NCBI GenBank assembly: GCA_938091985.1
Contig: CALKOE010000247.1
Span: forward strand, 1-6,709
Reading direction: 5' to 3'
DNA length: 6,709 nucleotides
Source of the DNA: an uncultured Acidimicrobiales bacterium
GTDB lineage: Bacteria; Actinomycetota; Acidimicrobiia; Acidimicrobiales; Aldehydirespiratoraceae
Shown here: positions 1 to 6,333 of the stretch, piece after piece
Layout of the letters: every line of letters begins with the position of its first letter
Numbering within the stretch: the stretch's first letter is position 1
Program-made: the position numbers and the translations under genes
Notes under the pieces: generated by a model
What the model saw: only the letters and a program-made list of their open reading frames with translations
Databases searched by the model: none
What the model was told of the DNA's origin: nothing

Positions 1-2886
1 GCCTCGATCATCGACTACGGCATCGAACGGTTCAACGAGTACTGCCGCACCTCGGTGCTGAAGTACACGCAGGACTGGGAGGAGACGGTCGAGCGACAGG
101 CCCGCTGGGTCGACTTCGAGAACGACTACAAGACCATGGACCTCCCCTACATGGAGTCGGTCATGTGGGCGTTCAAGCAGCTCTGGGACAAGGGCCTGAT
201 CTACCAGGCCAACCGGGTGCTGCCCTACAGCTGGGGCGCTGAGACCCCGCTCTCGAATCACGAGATCCGGCTCGACGACGCAACGCGTCCTCGTCAGGAT
301 CCCGCCGTCACTGTGGCATTCACACTCGACGCCGCCGACGACCTCCCCGGCGAGGGCCCGGCGGCGATCCTCGCGTGGACCACCACCCCGTGGACGTTGC
401 CGTCCAACCTCGCACTCGCGGTCGGCGCCGACCTCGACTACGCCGTCATGCTCGATGCCAACGGCACGCGCTACATCCTCGGTGAGGCAGTCCTCGAGAA
501 GTACGAGAAGCAGCTCGAGAACGCCGAACAGATCGGCACTGTCAAGGGTTCCGACCTCGTCGGTCGCACCTACGAGCCACTCCTCCCCTACTTCGCCGAC
601 ATGGCCGAGGTCGACCCCGAGAAGCCCCACCACGGCGTCAACCGCGCCTTCGTCGTGCTCGAAGGCGACTTCATCGATACCGCGGAGGGAACCGGCGTGG
701 TCCACATGGCGCCCGGCTTCGGCGAAGACGATCAGCGCATCGTCGGCGAGGCCGGCATCGGCATGGTCGTGCCCGTCGACGACTCCGGCCGCTTCACCGA
801 CGACGTGGTCGAGTGGGCCGGCGAAAACGTGCTCGAGGCCAACTCCTCGATCATCAAGCATCTGCGCGAGACCGGGCAGCTGATCCGTCACGACAGCTAC
901 ACCCACAACTACCCCCACTGCTGGCGCACCGACACGCCCATCATCTACAAGGCGATGCCGAGTTGGTACGTGAAGGTCACCGACATCCGCGACCGGATGC
1001 TCGAGACCAACCAGGAGATCAACTGGGTGCCGTCCCACATCAAAGACGGCCGCTTCGGCATGTGGCTCGAGGGCGCCCGCGACTGGTCGATCAGTCGCAA
1101 CCGGTTCTGGGGCTCACCCATCCCCGTCTGGGTCAGCGACAATCCCGACTTCCCGCGCACCGATGTCTACGGTTCGCTCGACGAACTCGAAGCCGACTTC
1201 GGCGTGCGCCCCGACAATCTGCACCGTCCGTTCATCGACGAACTCACCCGCCCCAACCCCGACGACCCCTCGGGCGAGTCGACCATGCGTCGCGTGCCCG
1301 AGGTTCTCGACTGCTGGTTCGAGTCGGGCTCCATGCCCTTCGCTCAGGTGCACTACCCCTTCGAGAACAAGGAGTGGTTCGACGAGCACTTCCCCGCCGA
1401 CTTCATCGTCGAATACATCAACCAGTCGCGCGGCTGGTTCTACACGATGCATGTCTTGTCGACCGCGATCTTCGACCGGCCCGGGTTCAAGAACGCCATC
1501 TGCCACGGCGTGCTCCTGGCCGACGACGGCGCCAAGCTCTCGAAGAAGCTCCGCAACTACACCGAGCCGTCGGAGATCTTCGAGAAGCAGGGCTCCGATG
1601 CGCTGCGGTGGTACTTCATGTCCACCAACATCGTGCGGGGCGGCGACACCCGGATCTCCGACCAGGCGATCGACGATGTCGTGCGCCAGGTGATCATCCC
1701 GATCTGGAACGCCTACAAGTTCTTCACGCTCTATGCGAACGTCGAAGGCCATCGAGCGAGCTTTCGCACCGATTCGACCGAGCTCCTCGATCGCTACATC
1801 CTCGCCAAGACTCGCAGCCTCGTCGAGCAGGTCGAGACGCGCATGGATGCCTATGACCTGCCCGGCGCCGCGACCGAGATCCAGTCGTTCATCGACGCGC
1901 TCAACAACTGGTACATCCGTCGATCACGCGACCGCTTCTGGGGCACCTCCGACGCCGACGGCGGAGGCAGTGCCGACAAGCACGGCCTCGACACTCTCTA
2001 CACCGTGCTCACCACACTGGTGCAGGTCGCCGCGCCGCTGCTGCCGATGATCACCGAAGAGATCTGGACCGGACTGACCGGCGGCGACGCCGGTCGACGC
2101 GACAGCGTGCACCTCACCGACTGGCCCTCGGCCGATGCCTATCCGTCCGACCCCGCGCTCGTCGCGGCCATGGACCGCCTTCGCGACGTCGCGTCGAGCG
2201 GTCTTCGGCTGCGCGAGGAGCAAGGCCTGCGGGTCCGCCTTCCGCTCAAGTCGGTCACGGTCGCCGGACGCGACGCGTCGACGCTCGAACCCTTCGTCGA
2301 TCTGCTGGCCGACGAACTCAACGTGAAAGCGGTGCACGTCACCGAGGAGATCGGCTCCCTGGCGACGTTCACGCTGCGCCCCGACGGCAAGGCGCTCGGG
2401 CCTCGACTCGGCAAGGACGTGCAAACCGTGTTTGCAGCCGCGAAGAAGGGCGAGTGGGAAGCCAACGACGACGGCAGCGTCTCGGTGGCCGGCTACACAC
2501 TCGCAGAGAACGAGTACGAGCTTGCGCTCGAGTCTCCCGACGACGTCGTGGCCGCCGCGCTGCGGTCCAACGACGCCGTCGTCACCCTCGACACCGAAGT
2601 CACCCCAGAGCTCGCAGCAGAGGGACTCGCCCGCGACATCGTTCGCGAGATCCAGAACGCCCGCAAGGACGAGGATCTCGTCGTGACCGACCGCATCCGC
2701 GTGTGGGTCGAAGTCGCGAGCACCGGCGCACTCGCCGCGCTCGAGACACATCGCGACTACATCGCCGAGCAGGTCTTGGCGGTCGCGCTGGTCGCTGGCT
2801 CAGGCGACGACCACCTCCACATCCACGAAGCCAAGCTCGACAACGAGCCCTTCCGCTTCACCCTCACCGCTACAACCGGAGTCTGA
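1..2886 (+). CDS. ileS: Isoleucyl-tRNA synthetase, class 2 (eukaryote-like) type, 5'-truncated
   Basis: This cytoplasmic class I aminoacyl-tRNA synthetase charges tRNA-Ile and edits away misactivated valine. The frame is open from the first base and 961 codons are visible, so the first in-frame GTG at 55 is not the real start. Family members are usually about 1,040-1,100 residues, so roughly the first 100, with the HIGH motif, lie outside. Counting from base 1, the editing domain shows WTTTPWTLPSN at 126-136 and GTGVVHMAPGFGEDD at 230-244, with H235 and D244 matching conserved editing residues. The catalytic domain resumes with CWRTDTP (307-313), SRNRFWG (365-371), DCWFESGSMP (437-446), NQSRGWF (474-480) and the signature loop KLSKK (512-516), a variant of KMSKS. 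The anticodon-binding domain includes NNWYIRRSRDRFW (635-647). The tail from about 720 resembles the DUF5915 region and has no Cys4 zinc finger. The FGEDD editing form, signature loop and zinc-free tail indicate the IleS2 clade, which is often mupirocin-tolerant; resistance here is inference. Confidence 0.97.
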   Translation, partial: ASIIDYGIERFNEYCRTSVLKYTQDWEETVERQARWVDFENDYKTMDLPYMESVMWAFKQLWDKGLIYQANRVLPYSWGAETPLSNHEIRLDDATRPRQDPAVTVAFTLDAADDLPGEGPAAILAWTTTPWTLPSNLALAVGADLDYAVMLDANGTRYILGEAVLEKYEKQLENAEQIGTVKGSDLVGRTYEPLLPYFADMAEVDPEKPHHGVNRAFVVLEGDFIDTAEGTGVVHMAPGFGEDDQRIVGEAGIGMVVPVDDSGRFTDDVVEWAGENVLEANSSIIKHLRETGQLIRHDSYTHNYPHCWRTDTPIIYKAMPSWYVKVTDIRDRMLETNQEINWVPSHIKDGRFGMWLEGARDWSISRNRFWGSPIPVWVSDNPDFPRTDVYGSLDELEADFGVRPDNLHRPFIDELTRPNPDDPSGESTMRRVPEVLDCWFESGSMPFAQVHYPFENKEWFDEHFPADFIVEYINQSRGWFYTMHVLSTAIFDRPGFKNAICHGVLLADDGAKLSKKLRNYTEPSEIFEKQGSDALRWYFMSTNIVRGGDTRISDQAIDDVVRQVIIPIWNAYKFFTLYANVEGHRASFRTDSTELLDRYILAKTRSLVEQVETRMDAYDLPGAATEIQSFIDALNNWYIRRSRDRFWGTSDADGGGSADKHGLDTLYTVLTTLVQVAAPLLPMITEEIWTGLTGGDAGRRDSVHLTDWPSADAYPSDPALVAAMDRLRDVASSGLRLREEQGLRVRLPLKSVTVAGRDASTLEPFVDLLADELNVKAVHVTEEIGSLATFTLRPDGKALGPRLGKDVQTVFAAAKKGEWEANDDGSVSVAGYTLAENEYELALESPDDVVAAALRSNDAVVTLDTEVTPELAAEGLARDIVREIQNARKDEDLVVTDRIRVWVEVASTGALAALETHRDYIAEQVLAVALVAGSGDDHLHIHEAKLDNEPFRFTLTATTGV

Positions 2887-2914
2887 CCCCCGCTACAACT
2901 CACCTGAGTAAACG

Positions 2915-3895
2915 TCAGTCGGTGACTCGGCGCCCGTCTTCGACCAGGTTGATCTCCCACAGCACCTTGTCGAGTGCGTCGGCGGCGCTGATCGTCGGGT
3001 AGCGCAGCGGCGTCTCCGCGGTGACGCATGTGTCGATCGGCTGCAGCATCGTCCACGGTGTCGGGTGGGCGAACTGCACGACCGAATAGCGGTCGCCCTG
3101 CTGCCCCGGGCTCGACACCACACGGTGGATCCCGGGCGGGATCACGCCGTTGGTGAGGCGCTCGAGCATCAGGCCGGTGTTGATGATGGCGCGGTTGGCG
3201 GGGGGTGCGGCATCGACCCAATCGCCGTCGACCTTCACCTGCAGCCCGGCTGCGGTGGCACGGGGCAAGGCGGTGATGAGATTGATGTCGGCGTGTTCGC
3301 CGGCCCACACGTGTTGCTCGCCCGGCGCGTTCTGCATCGGCGGATAGTGGATCGCCCGGGTGAGCGTGGCGCCGTCGACGAGCATGTCGTCGAAGAATCG
3401 ACCGTCGACGCCCAAGCCGGCCGCGATGATGCGCAGCACTCGGGCCTGGAGGTCGGCGATCGTGCGATGGAATCCGAGAAGCAGCTCGTGCACGCCCGGA
3501 AGGTCGGCCTCGGGCAGCGTCGGCGGGCCGTAGCGGTGCGGGTACTTGTCGCGAAGCGGATGCCCCTCGCCGAGCGGTGCGCCCCAGTTGAGCATCTCTT
3601 TCCAGTCGGGCACATCGGCAATGGCCGCGGTTTCGACGAGAAGCCCGGTGTAGCCCGACTGCCCGTTGGACCCGGGTACGACATAGGCGTCCTTCTTCTC
3701 CTGCGGGAGGGTGAAGAACGCTTCGAGTTGGCCGTAGACATCGTCGATCATGTCGACCGAGAGGTCGTGCTCCACATAGACGAATCCGGTGCGCAGGCTC
3801 TGCGTCACCCCATCGATCACGGCGGCCCGGGCGGCTGCGTCGCCGCGCTCGAATGCGATCAAGTCGACGTCGAGAATCTCCATGTCAGTTCCCAT
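2915..3895 (-). CDS. Fe(II)/2-oxoglutarate-dependent oxygenase, isopenicillin N synthase superfamily
   Basis: This 326-residue predicted cytosolic non-heme iron oxygenase has the normal length for the family. The N-terminal DIOX_N-like part (about 6-115) includes GFVYVEHDL, corresponding to the family's GF-Y-NHG element, and FFTLPQEKKDAY. The C-terminal double-stranded beta-helix part (about 175-280) holds the full iron triad H201, D203 (GEHADINLITAL) and H257 (GIHRVV), plus the R269-x-S271 pair (RYS) that normally binds the 2-oxoglutarate carboxylate. The closing LRYPTISAADAL matches the family's R-Y-P-x-x-x-A-x-x-L tail. All catalytic residues are present, so it should be active, but the substrate is unknown. 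Relatives include antibiotic, plant-hormone and ethylene-forming enzymes, and no biosynthetic genes adjoin it. It converges on ileS with a 28-base gap and diverges from the sigma gene. Start choice: the ATG at 3895 is used; the ATG at 3883 (residue 5) is a serious alternative, with GGGA a few bases before it. Confidence 0.93.
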   Translation of the reverse strand: MGTDMEILDVDLIAFERGDAAARAAVIDGVTQSLRTGFVYVEHDLSVDMIDDVYGQLEAFFTLPQEKKDAYVVPGSNGQSGYTGLLVETAAIADVPDWKEMLNWGAPLGEGHPLRDKYPHRYGPPTLPEADLPGVHELLLGFHRTIADLQARVLRIIAAGLGVDGRFFDDMLVDGATLTRAIHYPPMQNAPGEQHVWAGEHADINLITALPRATAAGLQVKVDGDWVDAAPPANRAIINTGLMLERLTNGVIPPGIHRVVSSPGQQGDRYSVVQFAHPTPWTMLQPIDTCVTAETPLRYPTISAADALDKVLWEINLVEDGRRVTD

Positions 3896-3915
3896 GCGCC
3901 AACCCTACGTGGCGC
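3896..3915. repeat. Inverted repeat abutting the oxygenase start codon
   Basis: GCGCCA (3896-3901) and TGGCGC (3910-3915) are perfect 6-base inverted copies around an 8-base centre. The repeat touches the oxygenase ATG and encloses its candidate -10/AGGG. It could be an operator half-site pair or, if the oxygenase mRNA starts upstream, a hairpin displaying AGGG in its loop. At this GC content a repeat this short can also arise by chance. Confidence 0.35.
3902..3907 (-). promoter_or_regulatory. Candidate -10 box of the oxygenase gene (leaderless)
   Basis: Read on the minus strand, TAGGGT fits the actinobacterial TANNNT -10 pattern and ends 6 bases before the ATG at 3895, so transcription would begin at or next to the start codon. 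No convincing -35 is seen; the hexamer at 17-base spacing reads ACGAAC. The same bases contain AGGG, which could instead be a weak ribosome binding site for a transcript starting further upstream, so the two readings compete. Confidence 0.4.
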
Positions 3916-3934
3916 GTCCCCGCGGTTCGTCGGT

Positions 3935-3940
3935 TAGTAC
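3935..3940 (+). promoter_or_regulatory. Candidate -10 box of the sigma-factor operon (leaderless)
   Basis: TAGTAC ends 7 bases before the ATG at 3948. It keeps the TA of TANNNT but has C instead of the final T, so it is weaker than the other two candidates. No Shine-Dalgarno-like purine run precedes the ATG (GAGTGAC is the nearest sequence), which fits a leaderless mRNA. No -35 match is seen at the expected distance, and I could not find a convincing ECF-type GGAAC/CGTC pair that would show autoregulation. Confidence 0.35.
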
Positions 3941-3947
3941 GAGTGAC

Positions 3948-4400
3948 ATGAGAGACGAGAGCGAGGATGAGTTCGACGTGTTCGTCATGCAGACACAACC
4001 ACAGCTCGAACGAGCCCTCGCCGGTCACCTGCCCAAAGCGATGGTCGGCGATGCCGTGGCCGAGGCACTCGCCTACGCCTGGGAGCACCGAGAGCGGGTA
4101 CTCCCGATGACCAACCCGGTCGGCTACCTCTATCGCGTGGCGCAATCTCGTTCCCGGCGGCGCAAGCAGGGATTGCTGCCCTGGAAGTCCGACGACACGA
4201 TCCCCGACATCGAACCCGGCCTGCCTGCGGCGCTGGCTGGGCTTTCGCCGAAGCAATCGCAAGCGATCTGGCTCGTGCATGCCAGCGGCATGTCCCACAT
4301 CGAAGCGGGTGAGGCGATGGGCATCAGCGCCTCGACCGTCGCCAACCATCTCGAGCGGGGCATGGCCCGCCTCCGCACCGAACTAGGGGTCGACGAATGA
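3948..4400 (+). CDS. Short ECF-type (sigma-70 family) RNA polymerase sigma factor
   Basis: This 150-residue protein would direct RNA polymerase to a specific promoter set. Region 2 spans about 8-74: VGDAVAEALAYAWEHRERV (33-51) aligns with the usual A-E-D-L-V-Q-E-T-F-x-R-A-W helix, and NPVGYLYRVAQSRSRRRKQ (56-74) with the region 2.4 N-P-R-A-W-L-Y-R-I-A stretch. After a short linker, region 4 (about 97-146) contains LSPKQSQAIWLVHASG and a helix-turn-helix, GEAMGISASTVANHLERGMARLR. It is shorter than the usual 160-200 residues, and the conserved region 2.2 glutamine is not obvious, but both DNA-binding regions look complete. The frame stays open upstream to 3789, inside the oxygenase gene on the opposite strand; the ATG at 3948 is chosen because the protein then begins just before region 2 and a 52-base divergent gap remains. 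It overlaps the next gene by ATGA, the layout typical of ECF sigma/anti-sigma pairs. Its signal and regulon are unknown. Confidence 0.88.
   Translation: MRDESEDEFDVFVMQTQPQLERALAGHLPKAMVGDAVAEALAYAWEHRERVLPMTNPVGYLYRVAQSRSRRRKQGLLPWKSDDTIPDIEPGLPAALAGLSPKQSQAIWLVHASGMSHIEAGEAMGISASTVANHLERGMARLRTELGVDE
4385..4389 (+). promoter_or_regulatory. Ribosome binding site of the membrane-protein gene
   Basis: AGGGG lies inside the last codons of the sigma gene, 7 bases before the ATG at 4397. It fixes that start and supports translational coupling through the ATGA overlap. It is the only clear Shine-Dalgarno sequence before a start codon in this window. Confidence 0.7.
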
Positions 4401-6301
4401 CCCTCGAAGAGCAGATCCGCCGCATGGGCGAAGCCCGGGCGACCAAGGTGTCGACGCCCTCGTGGCGCGACCGCACCGGCGAGGGCGTGGGCCGACGCTG
4501 GGCCTGGGCCGCCGCCGCGGCCGCCGTGGTCCTTGCGGTCGTCGGCGCGGCACTTCTCTCTCGCGAGACCGAATCCCCCACCGATGCTGCCGATCCCGAC
4601 CCGATCTCTGTCGCTCGTTGGATCCCTCCGAGCGGCGTGTGGCAGGTCGCCTACGGCGCCTCTCCGGCCGCGCTGTTCTTCAGCGTCCCCGGACAGCAGG
4701 TCGCGCTGGTCACAACCGCCGAGGACGCGACTTCGCAAGCGGACGAGGACTGGACGTGGATCAGCGTCGGACCGCAGCCGCTCATCTTCGCGCTGAGTGA
4801 GGACGGCGACTCCGGTCCCCGTGACGGCTACTTCGAGTTCGGCACCGACAATGGCAACGTGCTGATCATCAGCGAACGCCTGACGGCGGACGACCTGGCG
4901 GGTGCCGAGACCAGCCTGCGAGCAGCCGATGGCAACATCGACGCAATCGCTACAACGATCGCCGAGGTCTACGCGGACGTCGACGTCGTCTACGTGGGAT
5001 CGGCTTCGAGTCCTCCCACCCAGGTGTCGAGCGAACCGGATGTAGACGGAGAAGTCGTGTGGTGGATCGACGAACCAAACGTCGAGCGCTACATGGCGAC
5101 CTACCGCTGGCTTCTCAATGCGGACGGCAACGCTGTCGACGAATTGTTCGCATTCTCGGAGCGGGTGGCGATGGATCAGGACTTCGCTGCGTACCCGGCC
5201 GACCTCCAACTCCGGCAGGTGAACAAGACCGAATGGTTCGACATCATCACCGACTTGCTGGGAGACAACCCGCGGGTGACTGCAGACCAACGCGGGGGGA
5301 CCGACTCCAGGCTCGGCGAGCTCGGTCTCGACCTGGCATCACCGGCGGCTGAACCCGTCCAGAACGCTGACGGCAGCTGGACAGTGCGGCTCCTCTTCGA
5401 CCAACCCCTCTCGTCCACCGACGGCGGCGGCATCGAGCTCTCCATCGGCCCGCGGATCACGCTGTCCTTCTTGTTCGAGCCAGGGGTCAGCCACCGCTCG
5501 AACGATCTCATCGCGTCCCTCGCGGAAGCCGAGGCGCGGCGCTACGCAGAGCTCATCAACCGCTCGGTGAGCGAACCAGCGAGCGCGACGACCACGCTTC
5601 GCTACCCCACCACCGACCCTTCCGAGCAAACCGGCGTGTGCGCGACCAATCCGGTGCCGAGCGACGACGTGCTCGATGTCGCGACGCACATCGCCTTCGA
5701 TCGGACGCCGCTCGACCTCGACCAGGACGGCATCGACGACGAGATGCTCATCTACGACGATGTCGACGGGAACTGGTGGGTCATCGCACAGCTCCAGGCC
5801 GGCTGGACCAACGCGCTCGACCTCGGCACACCGCCCACGCCCCCCGGACTCGCGATGACGAGCGAGGGCGTCCCCGCGGGGACGGATCTGGACGGCGACG
5901 GACAACTGGAGTTCTTCCTGAACGGCTACATCGGTCCGTCAGCAGCGCTGGTCACCCTCCGCGAGTGCGAACTTGTTGACTCCTTCTTCGTCAACGAAGC
6001 GCCAGAGGGCTTCGGCGCCAGCTTCGGAGTCCAGATCGGCCTCTCGGCGGACATTTCGGCGTGCCAGGGCACGTCCTGCGCTACACGTGTCCGTTGCGTC
6101 GGCGACGTCCTCACCCAAGAGCTGTTCTTCGGCGTCGGACCAACTGATCTGCCCGGATCATGGGCGACGGCGGAGGTCCGACTTGACCCGAGCGGCGTCA
6201 TCACCACCACGGACCTGCCCGTTCGAACCGTCCTGCCGTTCGAGACCCTCGACGATCCCCCAACCGAGGCCACAACCGGCGTCATCGACTGCACGCCTTA
6301 G
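4397..6301 (+). CDS. Single-pass membrane protein with large exported region; candidate non-canonical anti-sigma or sensor
   Basis: I do not recognise this 634-residue protein as a named family. A 33-residue charged N-terminus ending GRR is followed by one membrane helix (about 34-54, WAWAAAAAAVVLAVVGAALL) and then about 580 mostly acidic residues. Positive residues before the helix predict an inside N-terminus and an exported C-terminus. The exported part is rich in Trp and Asp. It includes two Asp loops resembling EF-hand/FG-GAP calcium sites, D440-x-D-x-D-G-x-D-D-E449 and D497-x-D-x-D-G-x-x-E505. Its cysteines (415, 524, 556, 561, 567, 632) all lie in the C-terminal third, so up to three disulfides are possible. 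The gene starts in the ATGA stop/start overlap with the sigma gene, a position usually held by an anti-sigma factor, but the cytoplasmic tail is very short and has no H-x3-C-x2-C zinc motif. Anti-sigma or sensor function is therefore inferred from position only; an unrelated surface protein is possible. Confidence 0.85.
   Translation: MTLEEQIRRMGEARATKVSTPSWRDRTGEGVGRRWAWAAAAAAVVLAVVGAALLSRETESPTDAADPDPISVARWIPPSGVWQVAYGASPAALFFSVPGQQVALVTTAEDATSQADEDWTWISVGPQPLIFALSEDGDSGPRDGYFEFGTDNGNVLIISERLTADDLAGAETSLRAADGNIDAIATTIAEVYADVDVVYVGSASSPPTQVSSEPDVDGEVVWWIDEPNVERYMATYRWLLNADGNAVDELFAFSERVAMDQDFAAYPADLQLRQVNKTEWFDIITDLLGDNPRVTADQRGGTDSRLGELGLDLASPAAEPVQNADGSWTVRLLFDQPLSSTDGGGIELSIGPRITLSFLFEPGVSHRSNDLIASLAEAEARRYAELINRSVSEPASATTTLRYPTTDPSEQTGVCATNPVPSDDVLDVATHIAFDRTPLDLDQDGIDDEMLIYDDVDGNWWVIAQLQAGWTNALDLGTPPTPPGLAMTSEGVPAGTDLDGDGQLEFFLNGYIGPSAALVTLRECELVDSFFVNEAPEGFGASFGVQIGLSADISACQGTSCATRVRCVGDVLTQELFFGVGPTDLPGSWATAEVRLDPSGVITTTDLPVRTVLPFETLDDPPTEATTGVIDCTP
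5869..5884. repeat. 16-base perfect palindrome inside the membrane-protein gene
   Basis: CGTCCCCGCGGGGACG is its own reverse complement. It lies in coding sequence just before the second Asp-rich loop. Its left 11 bases plus the preceding G (5868-5879) recur exactly at 3914-3925, between the two divergent -10 candidates. A palindrome of this size is not very unlikely in GC-rich DNA, so function is uncertain. Confidence 0.3.
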
Positions 6302-6326
6302 ACGGCGCGAGGCGAGCAGCTACCGT
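6298..6326 (+). promoter_or_regulatory. Candidate leaderless promoter of the AlaX-like gene
   Basis: TTAGAC (6298-6303, overlapping the TAG stop of the membrane-protein gene) and TACCGT (6321-6326, a full TANNNT match) are separated by 17 bases. TACCGT ends 7 bases before the ATG at 6334, leaving no room for a leader if this is the -10. No purine-rich ribosome binding site lies at normal spacing. The -35 matches TTGACA only loosely. Confidence 0.45.
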
Positions 6327-6333
6327 CGCCCAC

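Noticed and set aside
813..1856. 347-codon + strand open frame inside ileS
   Set aside because: Its translation is Arg/His/Pro-rich, as expected from reading GC-rich codons out of frame, and the overlapping ileS frame is certain.
1924..2751. 275-codon - strand open frame opposite the ileS 3' part
   Set aside because: Antisense shadow with no motif; the ileS C-terminal domains on the + strand explain the bases.
2887..2930. Possible bidirectional terminator between the convergent ileS and oxygenase genes
   Set aside because: Only a 5-base stem (TCACC 2900-2904 with GGTGA 2921-2925) around a 16-base loop, with no T-tract on either strand; too weak to call.
3065..3937. 290-codon open frame on the + strand opposite the oxygenase gene
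   Set aside because: The minus-strand frame encodes a complete catalytic motif set; the + strand frame has no recognisable motif and is the kind of antisense opening that GC-rich codon bias creates.
3789..3947. Longer N-terminus for the sigma factor, since the frame is open from 3789
   Set aside because: The extra 53 residues would overlap the oxygenase coding region on the other strand, carry no sigma-factor motif and remove the promoter region; the ATG at 3948 gives the usual start just before region 2.
4130..5290. 386-codon open frame on the - strand across the sigma and membrane-protein genes
   Set aside because: It runs antisense to a sigma factor with clear regions 2 and 4 and to its coupled partner, and its translation is low-complexity Arg/Val/Gly/Asp-rich without a domain.
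5972..5999. Small hairpins such as CTTCG-TCAA-CGAAG (5986-5999) and GTTGAC/GTCAAC (5975-5995)
   Set aside because: Short, overlapping and wholly inside coding sequence; the reading frame explains them and there is no sign of a regulatory element.
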